Assembly: GCA_964016985.1 (NCBI GenBank)
Contig: OZ024828.1
Coordinates: 4,613,701-4,677,700 of the forward strand
Length of the DNA: 64,000 nucleotides
Reading direction: 5' to 3'
Source of the DNA: Anodontia alba
Lineage: Eukaryota; Mollusca; Bivalvia; Lucinida; Lucinidae
Shown: one piece after another, positions 42,733 through 53,589 of the stretch
Layout of the letters: every line of letters starts with the position of its first letter
Position numbering within the stretch: position 1 is the stretch's first letter
Notes under the pieces: model-generated
What the model saw: only the letters and a program-made list of their open reading frames with translations
Told to the model about the DNA's origin: nothing
Database searches by the model: none
Made by a program: the position numbers and the translations under genes

Positions 42733-42937
42733 TGCTGCTAGAGGTCGCGAGGATTATTACAAAGTTTCTGCAATCTTCCTGAATAGCCTTTATCAAACCA
42801 AGCCTACTATTTTCTAATTTTGCTTTGTCTACACATTGTTTGGCATATGCACTATTGTGATGCCCGTGGCCCAAGCCCATGTGACATTTTTCTCACCCTG
42901 TGACATGCATTTCCAAAGGATCCACTTACAGTCCTCC

Positions 42938-43210
42938 TATTACGAAAACATGCCTATTCAAATATACTGAAAATTTTACCACCAAAACTGAAAATTTTCA
43001 GATAAAAATTCTGATATTTTTTCATAGTTCTGATAAAAACATAGATTGTGGGTACTCGTTAGAACCGCCTCACCGAGGCGGTTCTAACGAGTACCCACAA
43101 TCTATGTGTTTTAGCAGAAATAAGAAAAATAGTGAATACCCCTGTAAACCCCAGTTTTACTAAAGTGGGGTTTATGGGGGTCAAAATTATATAGGCATGT
43201 TTACGTGATG
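42938..43210 (+). mobile_element. Family A hairpin element, copy 23
   Basis: Forward copy, slightly eroded first base and TTTACGTGATG at the right end. Core complete. Confidence 0.9.
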
Positions 43211-43585
43211 TATTAATTTGTAGTCGGAGTAGCACCCATTTAGTGATTGTGGAGAGGTTGTAAAATTAAATATAGTGCTGGTATTAAAATTTTCTATTCT
43301 TTTAGGATTAAATCCTTTAAACTGTAATGCTCATACATTAAATTAAAAAATAACAGAATACTGTTCAAAGTGCTACCAGGGGTAGGGACGGGCATGAGGG
43401 TTTGTACTGTTTTTATTATCCTTCATACTTAATAAAAGCAAGTCTAATATTGTCTATCATTTGATGTGGTCTGTAGTTCTGCAGGACCCACTCCCAGGTT
43501 CTGACCAGACTATGACAATGCATAGGGCTGTATCTACAATTTAAGGAGATACAGGGCATAATATGGTAATGTCGTGTATTTATTG
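43211..43585. other. Unassigned Wnt7 intron sequence
   Basis: No repeat family recognised. Confidence 0.5.
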
Positions 43586-43799
43586 TTAACCCTTAAAGCG
43601 CTTTTCACAACTGCAGCAGACTACATTCTGAAATATTTACTTTCTCGTTATTTTCAGAGACAATAAGGCTTGATATTTCATGTGAATCGTCTGCCAGGCA
43701 GACGATTCACTCGAAATGTCAAGCCTTATTGTCTCTGAAAAATATCAAAATAAATCTAATCTGTCGTCTGCTACAAATTTACTTGGCACTTTAAGGATT
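43586..43799. repeat. Family F palindromic element, best copy
   Basis: Ends 'ttaacccttaaagcg' and 'cactttaaggatt'. Arms GCAGCAGACTACATTCTGAA and CTGTCGTCTGCTAC, then CAGAGACAATAAGGCTTGAT and GTCAAGCCTTATTGTCTCTG. The tip is GTGAATCGTCTGCC-AGGCAGACGATTCAC. Related in layout to family E but with different inner arms. Confidence 0.85.
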
Positions 43800-43915
43800 C
43801 AATGCGACATGATCTATTTGTGCGAAAACACTGTCATTTACAAATCAGGTGGAATAGTTAATTAGCTTAAGCACAGTTCATGTTCATTGCGTTGATTACA
43901 AAGATTAAAACAACA

Positions 43916-43984
43916 AGTCATACGGATCAGGATTTCGAACCTAGGACTTCTGTTTAAACTTCACCAATTGAGATACATGACTGC
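43916..43984 (-). other. tRNA-like pseudogene or SINE head
   Basis: On the minus strand, AGTCAT and ATGACT close an acceptor-like stem. TATCTCAATTGGTGAAG is A-box-like and GGTTCGAAATCC a B-box. The stem is too imperfect for a functional tRNA. No body homologous to the other SINEs was seen downstream. Confidence 0.55.
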
Positions 43985-44502
43985 GGATGTACTCGTATTA
44001 AGCTTCGCGCAACTTAACAAGGGTCAGTTAATAAAGCAACAAACATGAAAAACTATATAAAAAGTACTGCAAATATATGCGTTTAATGAAGCGTTATTTT
44101 GGAAGACACTTAACTGTTAACGAAGAAAGATATCATCGAACAAAGGAAATAGATACACTTTCAGGGGAGGTAATTCTGTCAAAACTGTTTTGTTACCCTT
44201 CTAAAAAAAGGTCTATTTGAAAAGGAAGGAATTTGCTTCCAAGAATAGACCCCCCCCCCCCTCCCACACACACACACACCCAGCATCGACTTTAGCGGTA
44301 CTCGATTTTCAAAGTAACCAGAATGATCTTTAAGGAAATAAAATTATCTGCATCATGGAAGTCACAAATGTTGCTTCCCTTAGTGGAAATGGAGGGAAAT
44401 CTGACAAATGCAACCCTTAAATGTGATTTTGCTGATAACCCAGTGTATGGTGCAATGATAAATCATTATGCAGGAGTTCTAAATGCCTTATACCGATGAC
44501 TT
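43985..44502. other. Unassigned Wnt7 intron sequence with a C run
   Basis: C homopolymer at about 44251-44261 followed by CA repeats. Confidence 0.55.
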
Positions 44503-44530
44503 GAAAAAAAAAAAAAAAAAAAAAAAAAAA
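44503..44530. repeat. Poly-A run
   Basis: Uninterrupted A homopolymer. Confidence 0.95.
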
Positions 44531-44644
44531 GACAAATGCTATTGGTTCGCCATAGGTAACTAAACCAATAGCGCTGAAAACATAGAGATCCTTGAAATGT
44601 ACAAAAAAAAGCTTGTGAAGCAGTTGTTTTAGATATTAGCTCTT

Positions 44645-44761
44645 ATAGTGTCAGGCAAAGTTGTTGCAGGTGGCATTCTAATTAATATATTTGTTTTCAG
44701 AGAAAATAAGGCTTGACATTTAATGTGAATCATCATTTAGATATATCAAGCCTTATTTTCT

Positions 44762-44800
<39 letters not shown>

Positions 44801-44840
44801 AGAATACCATCTGCCGTTGTTCTGACTGGTGCTTTAAACG
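44645..44840. repeat. Family F palindrome with an A run in the right arm
   Basis: GAGAAAATAAGGCTTGACAT and ATATCAAGCCTTATTTTCTC pair. The right arm then runs into an A tract (44763-44794) before ACCATCTGCCGTTG. Confidence 0.72.
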
Positions 44841-44842
44841 TT

Positions 44843-45095
44843 CATTACGAAAACAAGCCTATTCAAATATACTGAAAATTTTACCACCAAAACAATGAAA
44901 ATTTTCAGTTAAAAATTCTGATATTTTTCATATTTCTGCTCGAAACATAGATTGTGGGTGCTCGTTAGAACCGTACCCACAATCTATGTTTTTGAGCAGA
45001 AATAAGAAAAATAATGTACACCCCTGTAAACCCCAGTTTTACTATATAAAAGTGGGGTTTAAGGGTCAACAGTATATAGACATGTTTTCGTGATG
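44843..45095 (+). mobile_element. Family A hairpin element, copy 24 (tip deleted)
   Basis: The core reads GTTAGAACCGTACCCACAAT, so the right upper arm is lost. It abuts the end of a family F element. Confidence 0.9.
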
Positions 45096-45469
45096 TAAAT
45101 CTGTACTTCTTTGTTTGTTTTTCATGTAGATTAATTGTATGGCTACATCAATATTTTACATTTTTTATTTGCTCTTTTTAAAAACCTCTGAAGAAGGCGA
45201 AAGCCGAAAGGTCTCAGGTAAACAAATCATTTGCACTGTTAATAATTGACTCTCAACATGTAGTTTAACGCCTATCATTTCAGCATCCTTTCTGGATCTA
45301 GTGCTACCAAAACGATTTTTGTTAGATGTTATGAAGTCATACAAAACGTAATCATGTCATTTCACAACCAGAAACGTTCAATGAAATGAGAAACATTGAT
45401 GTCAACATCTTAGCATGCTTAAGAATATCAATATGAAGACCATAGACATAATCCAGTCTTAAAAGACGA
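45096..45469. other. Unassigned Wnt7 intron sequence
   Basis: 45187-45215 has 'gaagaaggcgaaagccgaaa', a small stem-loop motif also seen near the ends of some retroelements. Too short to assign. Confidence 0.35.
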
Positions 45470-45730
45470 TTATCCCAGGAAATCTGGAATGTCCAAAAAC
45501 AAAACAAATGGATCGTCACAAACAAAAACGATGGCACTATGTGCTATAGCGCGTAAAAAATGGTATGTAACAGAACAAAGTCTACCAATGACACCAAGAC
45601 GAAGAGCAAACTAACCATGGCAGACAGAACAAAGACAGCCGCTAATCAAAGAAAAGCAAACAGCTCCCTCTTACGTAGCAAGGTGATCACAGAGACAGGA
45701 TTCATTAACTCAGAGTAGCCGGGAGACCCC
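45470..45730 (-). repeat. Probable family N fragment
   Basis: 'acaaaaacgatggcactatg' and 'ctaaccatggcagacagaac' are loosely N-like in reverse. A similar block is at 46075-46110 ('cgaaaacgatgacgtcatat'). Confidence 0.35.
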
Positions 45731-45744
45731 TTAAAGGGTAATTG

Positions 45745-45810
45745 GCAAGCAGTGCAGACCCAGATCAGACGCTGCAGAATGCGGCGTCTGATCAGGTCTC
45801 CATAGTTTGC
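45745..45810. repeat. Family H hairpin (GACGCTGC tip)
   Basis: GCAAGCAGTGCAGACCCAGA and GATCAGGTCTCCATAGTTTGC, tip CAGACGCTGCAGAATGCGGC. Confidence 0.82.
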
Positions 45811-46699
45811 AAATAGATCAACCATTTTTCTCTAGGAATATCTAAATCTGATAGCCGGACGTACTGAAAACTCAAATTGGACTCTTCCAATATATTGTAT
45901 GGGGGAGTTCATTTAGTCAATGGTTTAAACACAACATAAGACATCCAACAGCACAAAGCATAAAAAAGCCCAGCAGCAAGCAGCCACAAGGTCACACAAA
46001 GAACAACTCACACCCGAACCACCACCCTAGAAAGGTCAGAAGTAAAAGCTACCGAGGAATGGGTAGGAGTTGAAATGTCCCAGAACAAAACGAATCGACC
46101 TTCGCCAACGAAAACGATGACGTCATATGCTAGCGAGGTAAAATATATCCTTAAAAGTCGTTATAAATACAGGTATTAAATATTGCACAATTTGTACAGA
46201 CTGAGGCCTCGTCAGTGGTGTCCCAATCACCACCAAGATTCTAGCAGTGTGTTTAATTCTAGCAAGACTTGGTTCCCGTCAAAATAACACATACTGATAT
46301 TCGAAAGTGTCGAATCAGCAGTTTATAGCATGTGTAAAGCAAAACAAAAATCAGTACACCTAAACTACAAACCAGTGAATGGCTCTCTGCATGCATCGTT
46401 TCACTAGAAAGAACATGGTTAAAAGAAAATTTATGAAACTTGTAGGAAAGACAGATGTAGTCTGACACCATGTAATAACTGGAGTCCGCCCTCAAAGAAA
46501 ATTACATGGTATAACTTCTCTGTCATTTTAGCACTAATTAATGGGGTAATTAAATTAAAACGACGGGAACAACACAAGAAGAGATTATGTAAACATATCA
46601 CGTTGTTTAATGATTACATTTCTTTGGTATGTTGGACTCCTTTAATGTCTTGTTAAGAGCTTATGTATCAGACAGCTCTATATCATTTCAACCAATGCT
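45811..46699. other. Unassigned Wnt7 intron sequence
   Basis: About 0.9 kb with a possible N scrap at 46075-46110. No gene recognised. Confidence 0.45.
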
Positions 46700-46911
46700 T
46701 ACCGCTTAGCACTCTGGATAAAACAAATCAGCAGACGGCATTTTGAAATATTCTCCTATTCCCCCCAGAAAACAGGATTTGACATTTCATACAAATTGTC
46801 TCCATTGGAGACAATTTGCATGAAATATCAAATTCTGTTTTCCAGGAAAAATAAGTAAATGTCTTCAATGTGTCGTCTGCTGAATTAGCCAAGAGAATGG
46901 CTGAGATTAAA
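46700..46911. repeat. Family E palindromic element, copy 7
   Basis: CGCTTAGCACTCTGGATAAA, TCAGCAGACGGCATTTTGAA, the tip AATTGTCTCCATTGGAGACA, and TGTGTCGTCTGCTGAATTAG. Confidence 0.85.
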
Positions 46912-47066
46912 CTATGGTACAAAATACATTCTGATCCCACAATGTTTATTTGTCTTTGGACTCCATGTTAAACAGAAAGACTTACTAAAACTATGGGAGG
47001 TAGAATAAATACACTAACATAAGCTACCATATTTATCCCAAATATTCGAAAAGCTCTGCCAAGGTT

Positions 47067-47322
47067 AGATTTGGAGTTTAACGGCCAAATCGAAACGTTG
47101 AGCCGGTCCGTTTACCTAACCGCATTTTTGCTAGTCAGGTTTAATCCTCAAAGCGGCTGACTAGCATTTGTGCCTATTCTTTCGCCAGAAACTGGCAATT
47201 GCCTTTCTTGAATCTGTGGAAGGGAGAGAATGACAAAGAAAACAGTTCATGATTAATATCTATGAAAGAATGTTGCCGGTACCGGCAACATTCTTTCGTG
47301 GAGATTGGTCATGAAATATTTT
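47067..47322 (-). mobile_element. SINE body turned into a palindrome
   Basis: The body matches the SINE at 16923-17231 (TTTCGCCAGAAACTGG, TGGAAGGGAGAGAATGAC). Where the tRNA head should start, the sequence turns back: TGAAAGAATGTTGCCGG-TACCGGCAACATTCTTTCG, centred between 47280 and 47281. About 40 bp of the body are repeated inverted and the head is missing. Confidence 0.82.
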
Positions 47323-47479
47323 GCCTATGTGAATAGAGTGGACTCGGTGTAGACGCACATGCTACCGCATTCGTTACTGTTTGTCATTCAGATCAGCATT
47401 TGTTTTAATTAACTGAATCAATAAATGTTGCCCTGGCTAACAAAGAACACATAAAAAAAAACGAAATTGGAGTCTCGGT

Positions 47480-47745
47480 TATATTGAGACTCTTCGTATG
47501 ACGGCAATGTGAGCTTACAGGGCAGGATACGCCCCTAGCACCGCTGTCAGGCAAGCACCAAAATATAAGTGAAGATACCCAGGAAATACTACAATCGAGG
47601 CACACAGCCCTCCCAAAGCACCAAAAGAAGGGGAGATGAAAAACAAATAAGGATAAAACAAACTCCCCATTTTAAACCACAAACGCACGCAAAAAAAAAC
47701 GTAATGGAGACACCGCCTTGGAACAGTCAGTGGGAAAACTAGTGG
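47480..47745 (-). repeat. Family N copy
   Basis: 'gtgaagatacccaggaaata', 'ccctcccaaagcaccaaaag', 'ttttaaaccacaaacgcac' and 'acaccgccttggaacagtca' are the N blocks in reverse order. Confidence 0.72.
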
Positions 47746-47840
47746 GAAGTACTGACCATTTGAATTTAAAATTAAAAGAAGAAAAAAATGTGGACTGTAG
47801 AAAATTTACATAAATGTATAAAACATTGGACTGAACAGAG

Positions 47841-48179
47841 TTTAATGCTAAGCACTCTGGGTAAAATTTTAAGCAGATGACATTTTGAAATATTTTTCTT
47901 ATTTTTCCAAGAACACAGGATTTGACATTGAGACAATTTGCATAAAATATCAAATCCTGTTTTCTGGGAAAAATAAGAAAAAATATCATCAATTTTAAGC
48001 AGACGACATTTTGCAATATTTTTCTTATTTTTCCCAGAAAACAGGATTTGACATTTAATGCAAATTGTCCCTTAGGAGACAATTTGCATGAAATATCAAA
48101 TCCTGTTTTCTGGGAAAAATAAGAAAAATATCATCAATTTGTTGTCTGCTGAAAATGCTCAGAGAGTGGTAAAGGTTAA
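47841..48179. repeat. Family E double palindrome, copy 8
   Basis: Two E hairpins in tandem (47841-47990 with a shortened tip, 47995-48179 complete) sharing the outer arms CTAAGCACTCTGGGTAAAAT and 'ctcagagagtggtaaagg'. The second tip is AATTGTCCCTTAGGAGACAA. Confidence 0.85.
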
Positions 48180-48451
48180 TTTCAAAATTCCAAAAGGCCT
48201 TGAAACTCCTGAGGATAGAAATACGTAATACATGAGGAAAATCAATGACAGTCTATAGCCTATAAATAGGATATTAGCGTTTCATGACTGAAGTGACCGT
48301 ACACATATCCGATGTGACTGACCGTACCAGAACTGATATTATTAATTGATTAGGGCTATAAATCACAGGAAATGTTGTTATCTTGACGGAATGATTTAGA
48401 CGTTACAATATTTTACGTTATAAGGTGTATAATGTGGACCATAATCTGTTA
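48180..48451. other. Unassigned Wnt7 intron sequence
   Basis: No repeat family recognised. Confidence 0.45.
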
Positions 48452-48604
48452 TTAACCCTAGAAGCGCAAACCACAACTGCAGCCGACGACATTTTGATAT
48501 TGCAACAGACGCCATTTTGATGATTTTTTGGGGGGTATCTTTTCAGAGTTTTACATGAAATACCAAGTCTTATTTTATCTGATAATAATTATAAACATTT
48601 TTAG
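48452..48604. repeat. Family F/E left arm remnant
   Basis: 'ttaaccctagaagcgcaaac', CTGCAGCCGACGACATTTTG, and a second CAACAGACGCCATTTTGATG. Cut off near family A copy 25. Confidence 0.6.
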
Positions 48605-48610
48605 AATATC

Positions 48611-48969
48611 CATCACGAAAACATGCCTATATAATATCGATCGCCTTAAACCCCACTTTTATATACTAAAAATGGGGTTTACAGGGGTATACATTATTTT
48701 TTTTATTTCTGCTCAAAAACATAGACTGTGGGTACTCGTTAGAACCGCCTCGACGAGGCGGTTCTAACGAGTACCCACAATCTATGTTTTGAGCAGAAAT
48801 ATGAAAAATATCAGAATGTTTCTATCTCGACGAGGCGGTTCTAACGAGTACCCACAATCTATGTTTTGAGCAGAAATATGAAAAATATCAGAATGTTTCT
48901 ATCTGAAAATTTTCAGATATTTTTGGGATGAAATGTTCTATATATTTGAATAGGCATGTTTTCGTAATG
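48611..48969 (-). mobile_element. Family A hairpin element, copy 25, with a 77-bp tandem duplication
   Basis: Reverse copy. The right hairpin arm and its flank, from CGACGAGGCGGTTC to GAATGTTTCTATCT, occur twice in immediate succession (48751-48827 and 48828-48904) and appear identical. Confidence 0.93.
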
Positions 48970-49292
48970 TCACCTTCTTCAATTAATTTTCTTGTGTGAC
49001 GCATTTTTGTATATGTGTTTATATTACAGTTAAAGCGTTTCTAAATACGTTAATAGGGTTGGTTTGAGAGTGTAGTGCTGTAGCACTATTAAAAGAATAT
49101 GTCTATAATGGGACGTTTTAAGCATGTTGCGACTTCTGTACGTATTTTCCTGTCGTAATGTACGGCTATAAATGTAAAATACTCGTATATTCGTATATTT
49201 TTATTTAAAAATAAAAACTTAAATTTGATCAAATTCACTATATATGGGTAACGGTATTGCCCTTTCAGCCCTGCTGACCAAAACAGATACCT
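48970..49292. other. Unassigned Wnt7 intron sequence
   Basis: No repeat family recognised. Confidence 0.45.
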
Positions 49293-49320
49293 TGCAAACA
49301 GTGTTGATCCAGATGAGAGG
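49293..49320. repeat. Family H left arm only
   Basis: GCAAACAGTGTTGATCCAGA then TGAGAGG. No matching right arm. Confidence 0.6.
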
Positions 49321-49854
49321 AAGCTTAAATTATTCTGAGCAATATGAGACTTCTCTCTGCAAACTGGAAATTGAAATTAGACAATGCTTATAAGAACATG
49401 CATGTCCTTTATTGATGGATCAAAGTCCATAACAGTTGGTAGGCAAGCATGTAGATATAAAGACTGATGAACTATATTACAGTTAAGTGTGTGCGATTTA
49501 GTTCCAGTTTTTTAAAAGAGTTTTGAGAAATACAAGAATGAATCTTTGTTGATCTACATATTCGATTTATTTGTAAGTTTCATTTGTAAGTTTTATTTGT
49601 AAATCTATGGCACAGTTTGTTTCTAAAACCACTAACTTCACCATAAAATAGGAAGCTTATTAGGCGTTTTGATCAAAAATTGAATAAAACTATTGCATAT
49701 GCCCCAAAATGGTACAGTTTGTTAACTTGCCATTATTCTAGTACAAATTCTAAATGCGAATTCAAGTTATTGATATTATGTTATATTAGTTCAAATATGA
49801 TATAATATAAGACTGTTTTAAATTAGATATTAGTAAAATATACACAGAAATCAG
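49321..49854. other. Unassigned Wnt7 intron sequence
   Basis: AT-rich, no repeat family recognised. Confidence 0.5.
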
Positions 49855-50056
<202 letters not shown>

Positions 50057-50059
50057 GGT

Positions 50060-50254
50060 GAATTCGACAGACGACAAATTAATGATCTTTTATTTGTCTT
50101 ATTCTTCCAGACAATAGGGTTTAACATTTCATGAAATTGTCTCCTTAGGAGACAATGTGCATAAGGTGTCAAACCCTAATTTCTGGAAAAAATTGAGAAA
50201 ACGTTTTTCAAAATGTTGTCTGCTGAAATTTTATCCAGCATGCTAAGCGTTAAC
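50060..50254. repeat. Family E palindromic element, copy 9
   Basis: ACAGACGACAAATTAATGAT on the left, TTGTCTGCTGAAATTTTATC and GCTAAGCGTTAAC on the right. The outermost left arm is missing, replaced by the TA microsatellite. Confidence 0.78.
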
Positions 50255-50397
50255 TATGTCTTCCATCAGTGAAATGGTTCATTCATCAGAGTTGATGTAT
50301 GACAGGACAGCTAATAAAACACTAATACAGACATGAAAATATAGTATGCATAAACGTGTCATGTTTCACAGTTCTTGTGTGAGGCACTGTCAATATT

Positions 50398-50463
50398 TAG
50401 GCCGTGTCATGTGAAAACGCGCCTTCGGGGCCTATCCGGGCCGCCAAAGCCCAGTTCGACCTA
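50398..50463. repeat. Family I element, left part, interrupted by family A
   Basis: 'ggccgtgtcatgtgaaaacg' corresponds to 'ggccgtgccatgcgaaaaca' at 42038. 'ggccgcttacacaat' after the family A copy (50755) corresponds to 'gttcgcttacagaat'. Confidence 0.6.
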
Positions 50464-50742
50464 CATCACGAAAACACGCCTATATAATTTTGACCCCCTG
50501 AAACCCCACTTTTATATAGGAAAACTGGGGTTTACAGGGGTATACATTATTTTTCTTATGTCTGCTCAAAAACATAGATTGTGGGTACTCGTTAGAACCG
50601 CCTCAGCGAGGCGGTTCTAACAAGTACCCACAATCTATGTTTTGAGCAGAAATATGAAAAATATCAGAGTTTTTTATCTGAAAAAGTATAGTTTTTAGAG
50701 GTGAAATTTTCTATATATTTGAATAGGTGTGTTTTCGTAATG
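50464..50742 (-). mobile_element. Family A hairpin element, copy 26
   Basis: Reverse copy, complete, inserted within a family I element. Confidence 0.92.
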
Positions 50743-50967
50743 AACCGCCATGATGGCCGCTTACACAATATTTGCATTTTATAAATTATATTAATAGACG
50801 GAACAGGGTGTGATTAGACTGTACGGCTGTATGATCTTGATCTAGGTATGTTCTGAAGACACACGATGATGAGCCTCATTCAAAACTGCCTTATAAAAAA
50901 ACTACATCCTGGTTTATACGAATTGCCAATTTTCAGACTAGGCTTTGCTTGCTCATAATGTATTTCG
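50743..50967. other. Unassigned Wnt7 intron sequence
   Basis: No repeat family recognised beyond the family I tail. Confidence 0.45.
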
Positions 50968-51260
50968 AACAAGGGCAATTTGCCCTAAATATACTCAGAC
51001 CATTTGCAAATCAAATTGGGTGTTAACACGCATGCGCAAATCTAACTGAATGTTCGTAGCCAAGTCTGGGAAAGAGTATTTCGAAAGTTTGAGCAAGGGC
51101 AATTAGCCCCATGTATACTCGGACCACGAAGAGTTCAAAAGCACACTACGCCTGCACAGTTCTCACGCATGCGCATATATAAGCGGGTGTTTGTATGCAT
51201 GCGCAAACCAAACCAGATGTTCGCAGCCGAGCCTGGGCGGGAGCGTTTCGAATATGCCCG
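50968..51260. repeat. Two tandem units with CGCATGCGC motifs
   Basis: Unit 1 (50968-51084) and unit 2 (51091-51260) share CAAGGGCAATT(T/A)GCCC, TATACTC(A/G)GACCA, ACGCATGCGCA, 'tgttcg(t/c)agcc' and GAG(T/C)(A/G)TTTCGAA in order. Unit 2 is about 50 bp longer and GC-richer. Confidence 0.8.
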
Positions 51261-51370
51261 AGTACCGATGTTACAGCGCTGAAGACAGTTAAAATAGCTG
51301 AACGTTGGGAAAACATGTGAACTGCGATTTTTTATATCAGTTGCGATCGTTCGTTGATAGTGGATTTACC

Positions 51371-51568
51371 CTAACCCTTGCCGTGCTGAATAAATTAAGG
51401 TACCACGCCCATTTCTAATTGTAAGCCAATCTGATTACCTGATCCTGATTGTTGATACAAATTCACATCATGAATGACAAACAGTGCAGATCTTAAGAAG
51501 CCAACTGATCTGGATCTACATTGTTTGCAAAGGCAGTGTATATCCGGGTTGACAGGACAAGAGTTAAG
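51371..51568. repeat. Family H hairpin element (GAAGCCAA tip), copy 2
   Basis: Collinear with 2574-2763: 'cccttgccgtgctgaataaa', 'acgcccatttctaattgtaa', GACAAACAGTGCAGATC, CCAACTGATCTGGATCTACA, 'ggttgacaggacaagagtta'. The left half of the tip is lost. Confidence 0.75.
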
Positions 51569-51934
51569 TACTGGAACAGCTGAGCCTGAGGCAATAGTGT
51601 GGACCTAGAAGCTTCTCATTTAGCAGTTTCGGACATATCAACAGTCAGTCAAACAGAGTTGTTCAAAGTTTAGCACATCTACGGTAAGGACTAATGATAT
51701 CCCAGCACGTACATAAACATGGTAATATCTTTGATCACAGGTAACAGAAGACCCACAGGACGTGCCGTAGAAAGTATTTATCAAAACGTGACAGCCTACG
51801 CACAATGTGGTTAGAAAAATTATAAGAAATTACTCTAAATTTTGGGACACCTTTATGTTTTAACGTACTTGTCCTCAAAAGTGAACAATTTCATTTTACT
51901 ACCATTGTTTTCTCTAAAACTGATGGATGAGTAT
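51569..51934. other. Unassigned Wnt7 intron sequence
   Basis: No repeat family recognised. Confidence 0.45.
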
Positions 51935-52010
51935 TAAACACTGTAGACTTAGATCAGACGCCGCGTTCAGGCCTGAACGTTGCGTCTGATCTAAGTCTAC
52001 AATTTTTGTT
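51935..52010. repeat. Family H hairpin, longest tip
   Basis: CTGTAGACTTAGATCAGACG and CGTCTGATCTAAGTCTACA with the tip GCGTTCAGGCCTGAACGTTGC, a perfect inner palindrome. Confidence 0.85.
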
Positions 52011-52429
52011 CAGGATTGTCTGTCCCACTATTTAGAATTACACACGGTAAGCACAAACTGGTAGGAAAGGTGTCATTTCTTGAGTCATGGCTCTGATATA
52101 TATCAGAGATATCAATCAAAGTCAGTGTCACAGAAATAGAACAAGTGACAAAAACTGTGATCACACACGGACACGTGCAAATTACAAAACTCAAGCACAT
52201 ATATAAACAAATCTATAAAGTCATCTTTGATTTTTTGTATACAGAAAAAAAAGACAGTGAAAAATCACAATCGCATTAAATCATTGTGATCAAACCAGAC
52301 ACTGGCAGCCAGAGCTAAACAACCACTAGCTGAACGACGGAAGACCCGAGCAAAGCCATAACATCAAGCATCAACTGTAAAACTGATATAAAACTGTCTA
52401 GGAAACTAGCTTCTCTGGCCAATGACATG
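52011..52429. other. Unassigned Wnt7 intron sequence
   Basis: No repeat family recognised. Confidence 0.45.
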
Positions 52430-52483
52430 ATACTGAATCTGAACGCCACATATGAAACCACAGACGCACAAACTATTGCACCG
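52430..52483 (-). repeat. Family N fragment, unoccupied site
   Basis: 'gccacatatgaaaccacag' is N in reverse and gives the uninterrupted sequence at the position where family A copy 8 sits in another N copy. Confidence 0.6.
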
Positions 52484-53180
52484 CGGTTCAGCTATTGGTT
52501 TCATTACTCTGGCACACAGTAGAATTAGCCATGAGTTCTCGTCTTTGTTTATCATAGTGATTAATTTGACTTTTATGATTTCTTTTATGTATTAACGGAG
52601 TTGGGAGTCTATATGCGAACCGAATTTTATGTATTTCTGTATTAAGAGTTGCATCGGGACCCAGGGTGAAGTTGGCCGGCTGTAAAAGTGCTTTAACAAC
52701 CCCAACCCCAGATGGTTTATTCTACTGACCATTCTAAAGCGGTGGTCCCGGTGTTAGTCTTACTCTTTGTTGCATTGTGGTTTATTCTACAAGGCGATTC
52801 AGTTTGTCTTGCCTTGCTTGTGTTTTTTAGTCCTTTTAGCATTGCGATTGCCTCGCTTAGAGAAGAGAGAGCTAATCTTAGTGCTTTTCGTACGTTTGTT
52901 CGATTTGTACTGGTTTGGTTTTGTCTGTTTCCTCTTCCTCTTGGTGTCTGGGAAGGGCTGCGGCTTGTAATTGTGGCACTCCCTGGACTTTTCTCTTACC
53001 TTTTATTTTCATATGTGGCGTATGTTTTGGCCTCATTTGTTTCTCATCTCTGCTTCTGTTCGTGCCTCGGCCGGGCTGTGCTTTGTGTTTGTGGCATTTC
53101 CTGGGTATCTTCACTTATATTTTTTCAATCCTCTTTGTATGTCCATAGCTGGCCAAAGTTTCCTTCCTTTGCTTCACAGA
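52484..53180 (+). repeat. Family N-long copy, plus orientation
   Basis: Begins 'gcggttcagctattggtttc' and 'agtagaattagccatgagt', then 'gcatcgggacccagggtga', 'tactgaccattctaaagcgg', 'cgtacgtttgttcgatttg', 'ggtgtctgggaagggctgcg' and 'gtggcatttcctgggtatc'. The same order, reversed, is at 56680-57245. The frame 52767-52970 gives a 67-residue hydrophobic reading frame ending GKGCGL that recurs in other copies, but neighbouring frames are open too. Confidence 0.8.
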
Positions 53181-53251
53181 AGATATTTTACAACTTTTTG
53201 GAACAGATGAGGGAAATCAGAAAGTGAAAAATGTTAACCAGATAATTTATT

Positions 53252-53513
53252 CACCCTTTCATCCCCGAGTTTCTGCAATGAACCCATCCGTCTTTGAATT
53301 TGGACATGTCCATTGTTGCAAACACGGATATCAGTCAAAAATCTCGAACCGAATATAAAACAATGTAGCTCCTGTTTACCTAAGTATTTGTTTTGGTCTA
53401 CCGGACTGAAAGAGTTAATACGCAACGTCGCAAAAATGGTCCTATCCAACAGCGTAGAACCAGAAATGCAGTCACAGTATAGTGTGTCTGAGCAGGGTCT
53501 ACAAGGTTTGCTA
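53252..53513. repeat. Family H-like element, decayed
   Basis: Starts 'caccctttcatccccgagtt' as at 10406 and contains 'tggacatgtccattgttgc'. Near the right, an H-type arm pair CAACAGCGTAGAACCAGAAA / GCAGGGTCTACAAGGTTTGC is legible at 53447-53513. Confidence 0.55.
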
Positions 53514-53589
53514 TGCAGTATGCAATTCATAATAAAATGATTAATTAAGGCAACTTCTATCCAAGGCTCCTTTCAGTACAGGAATGGAC

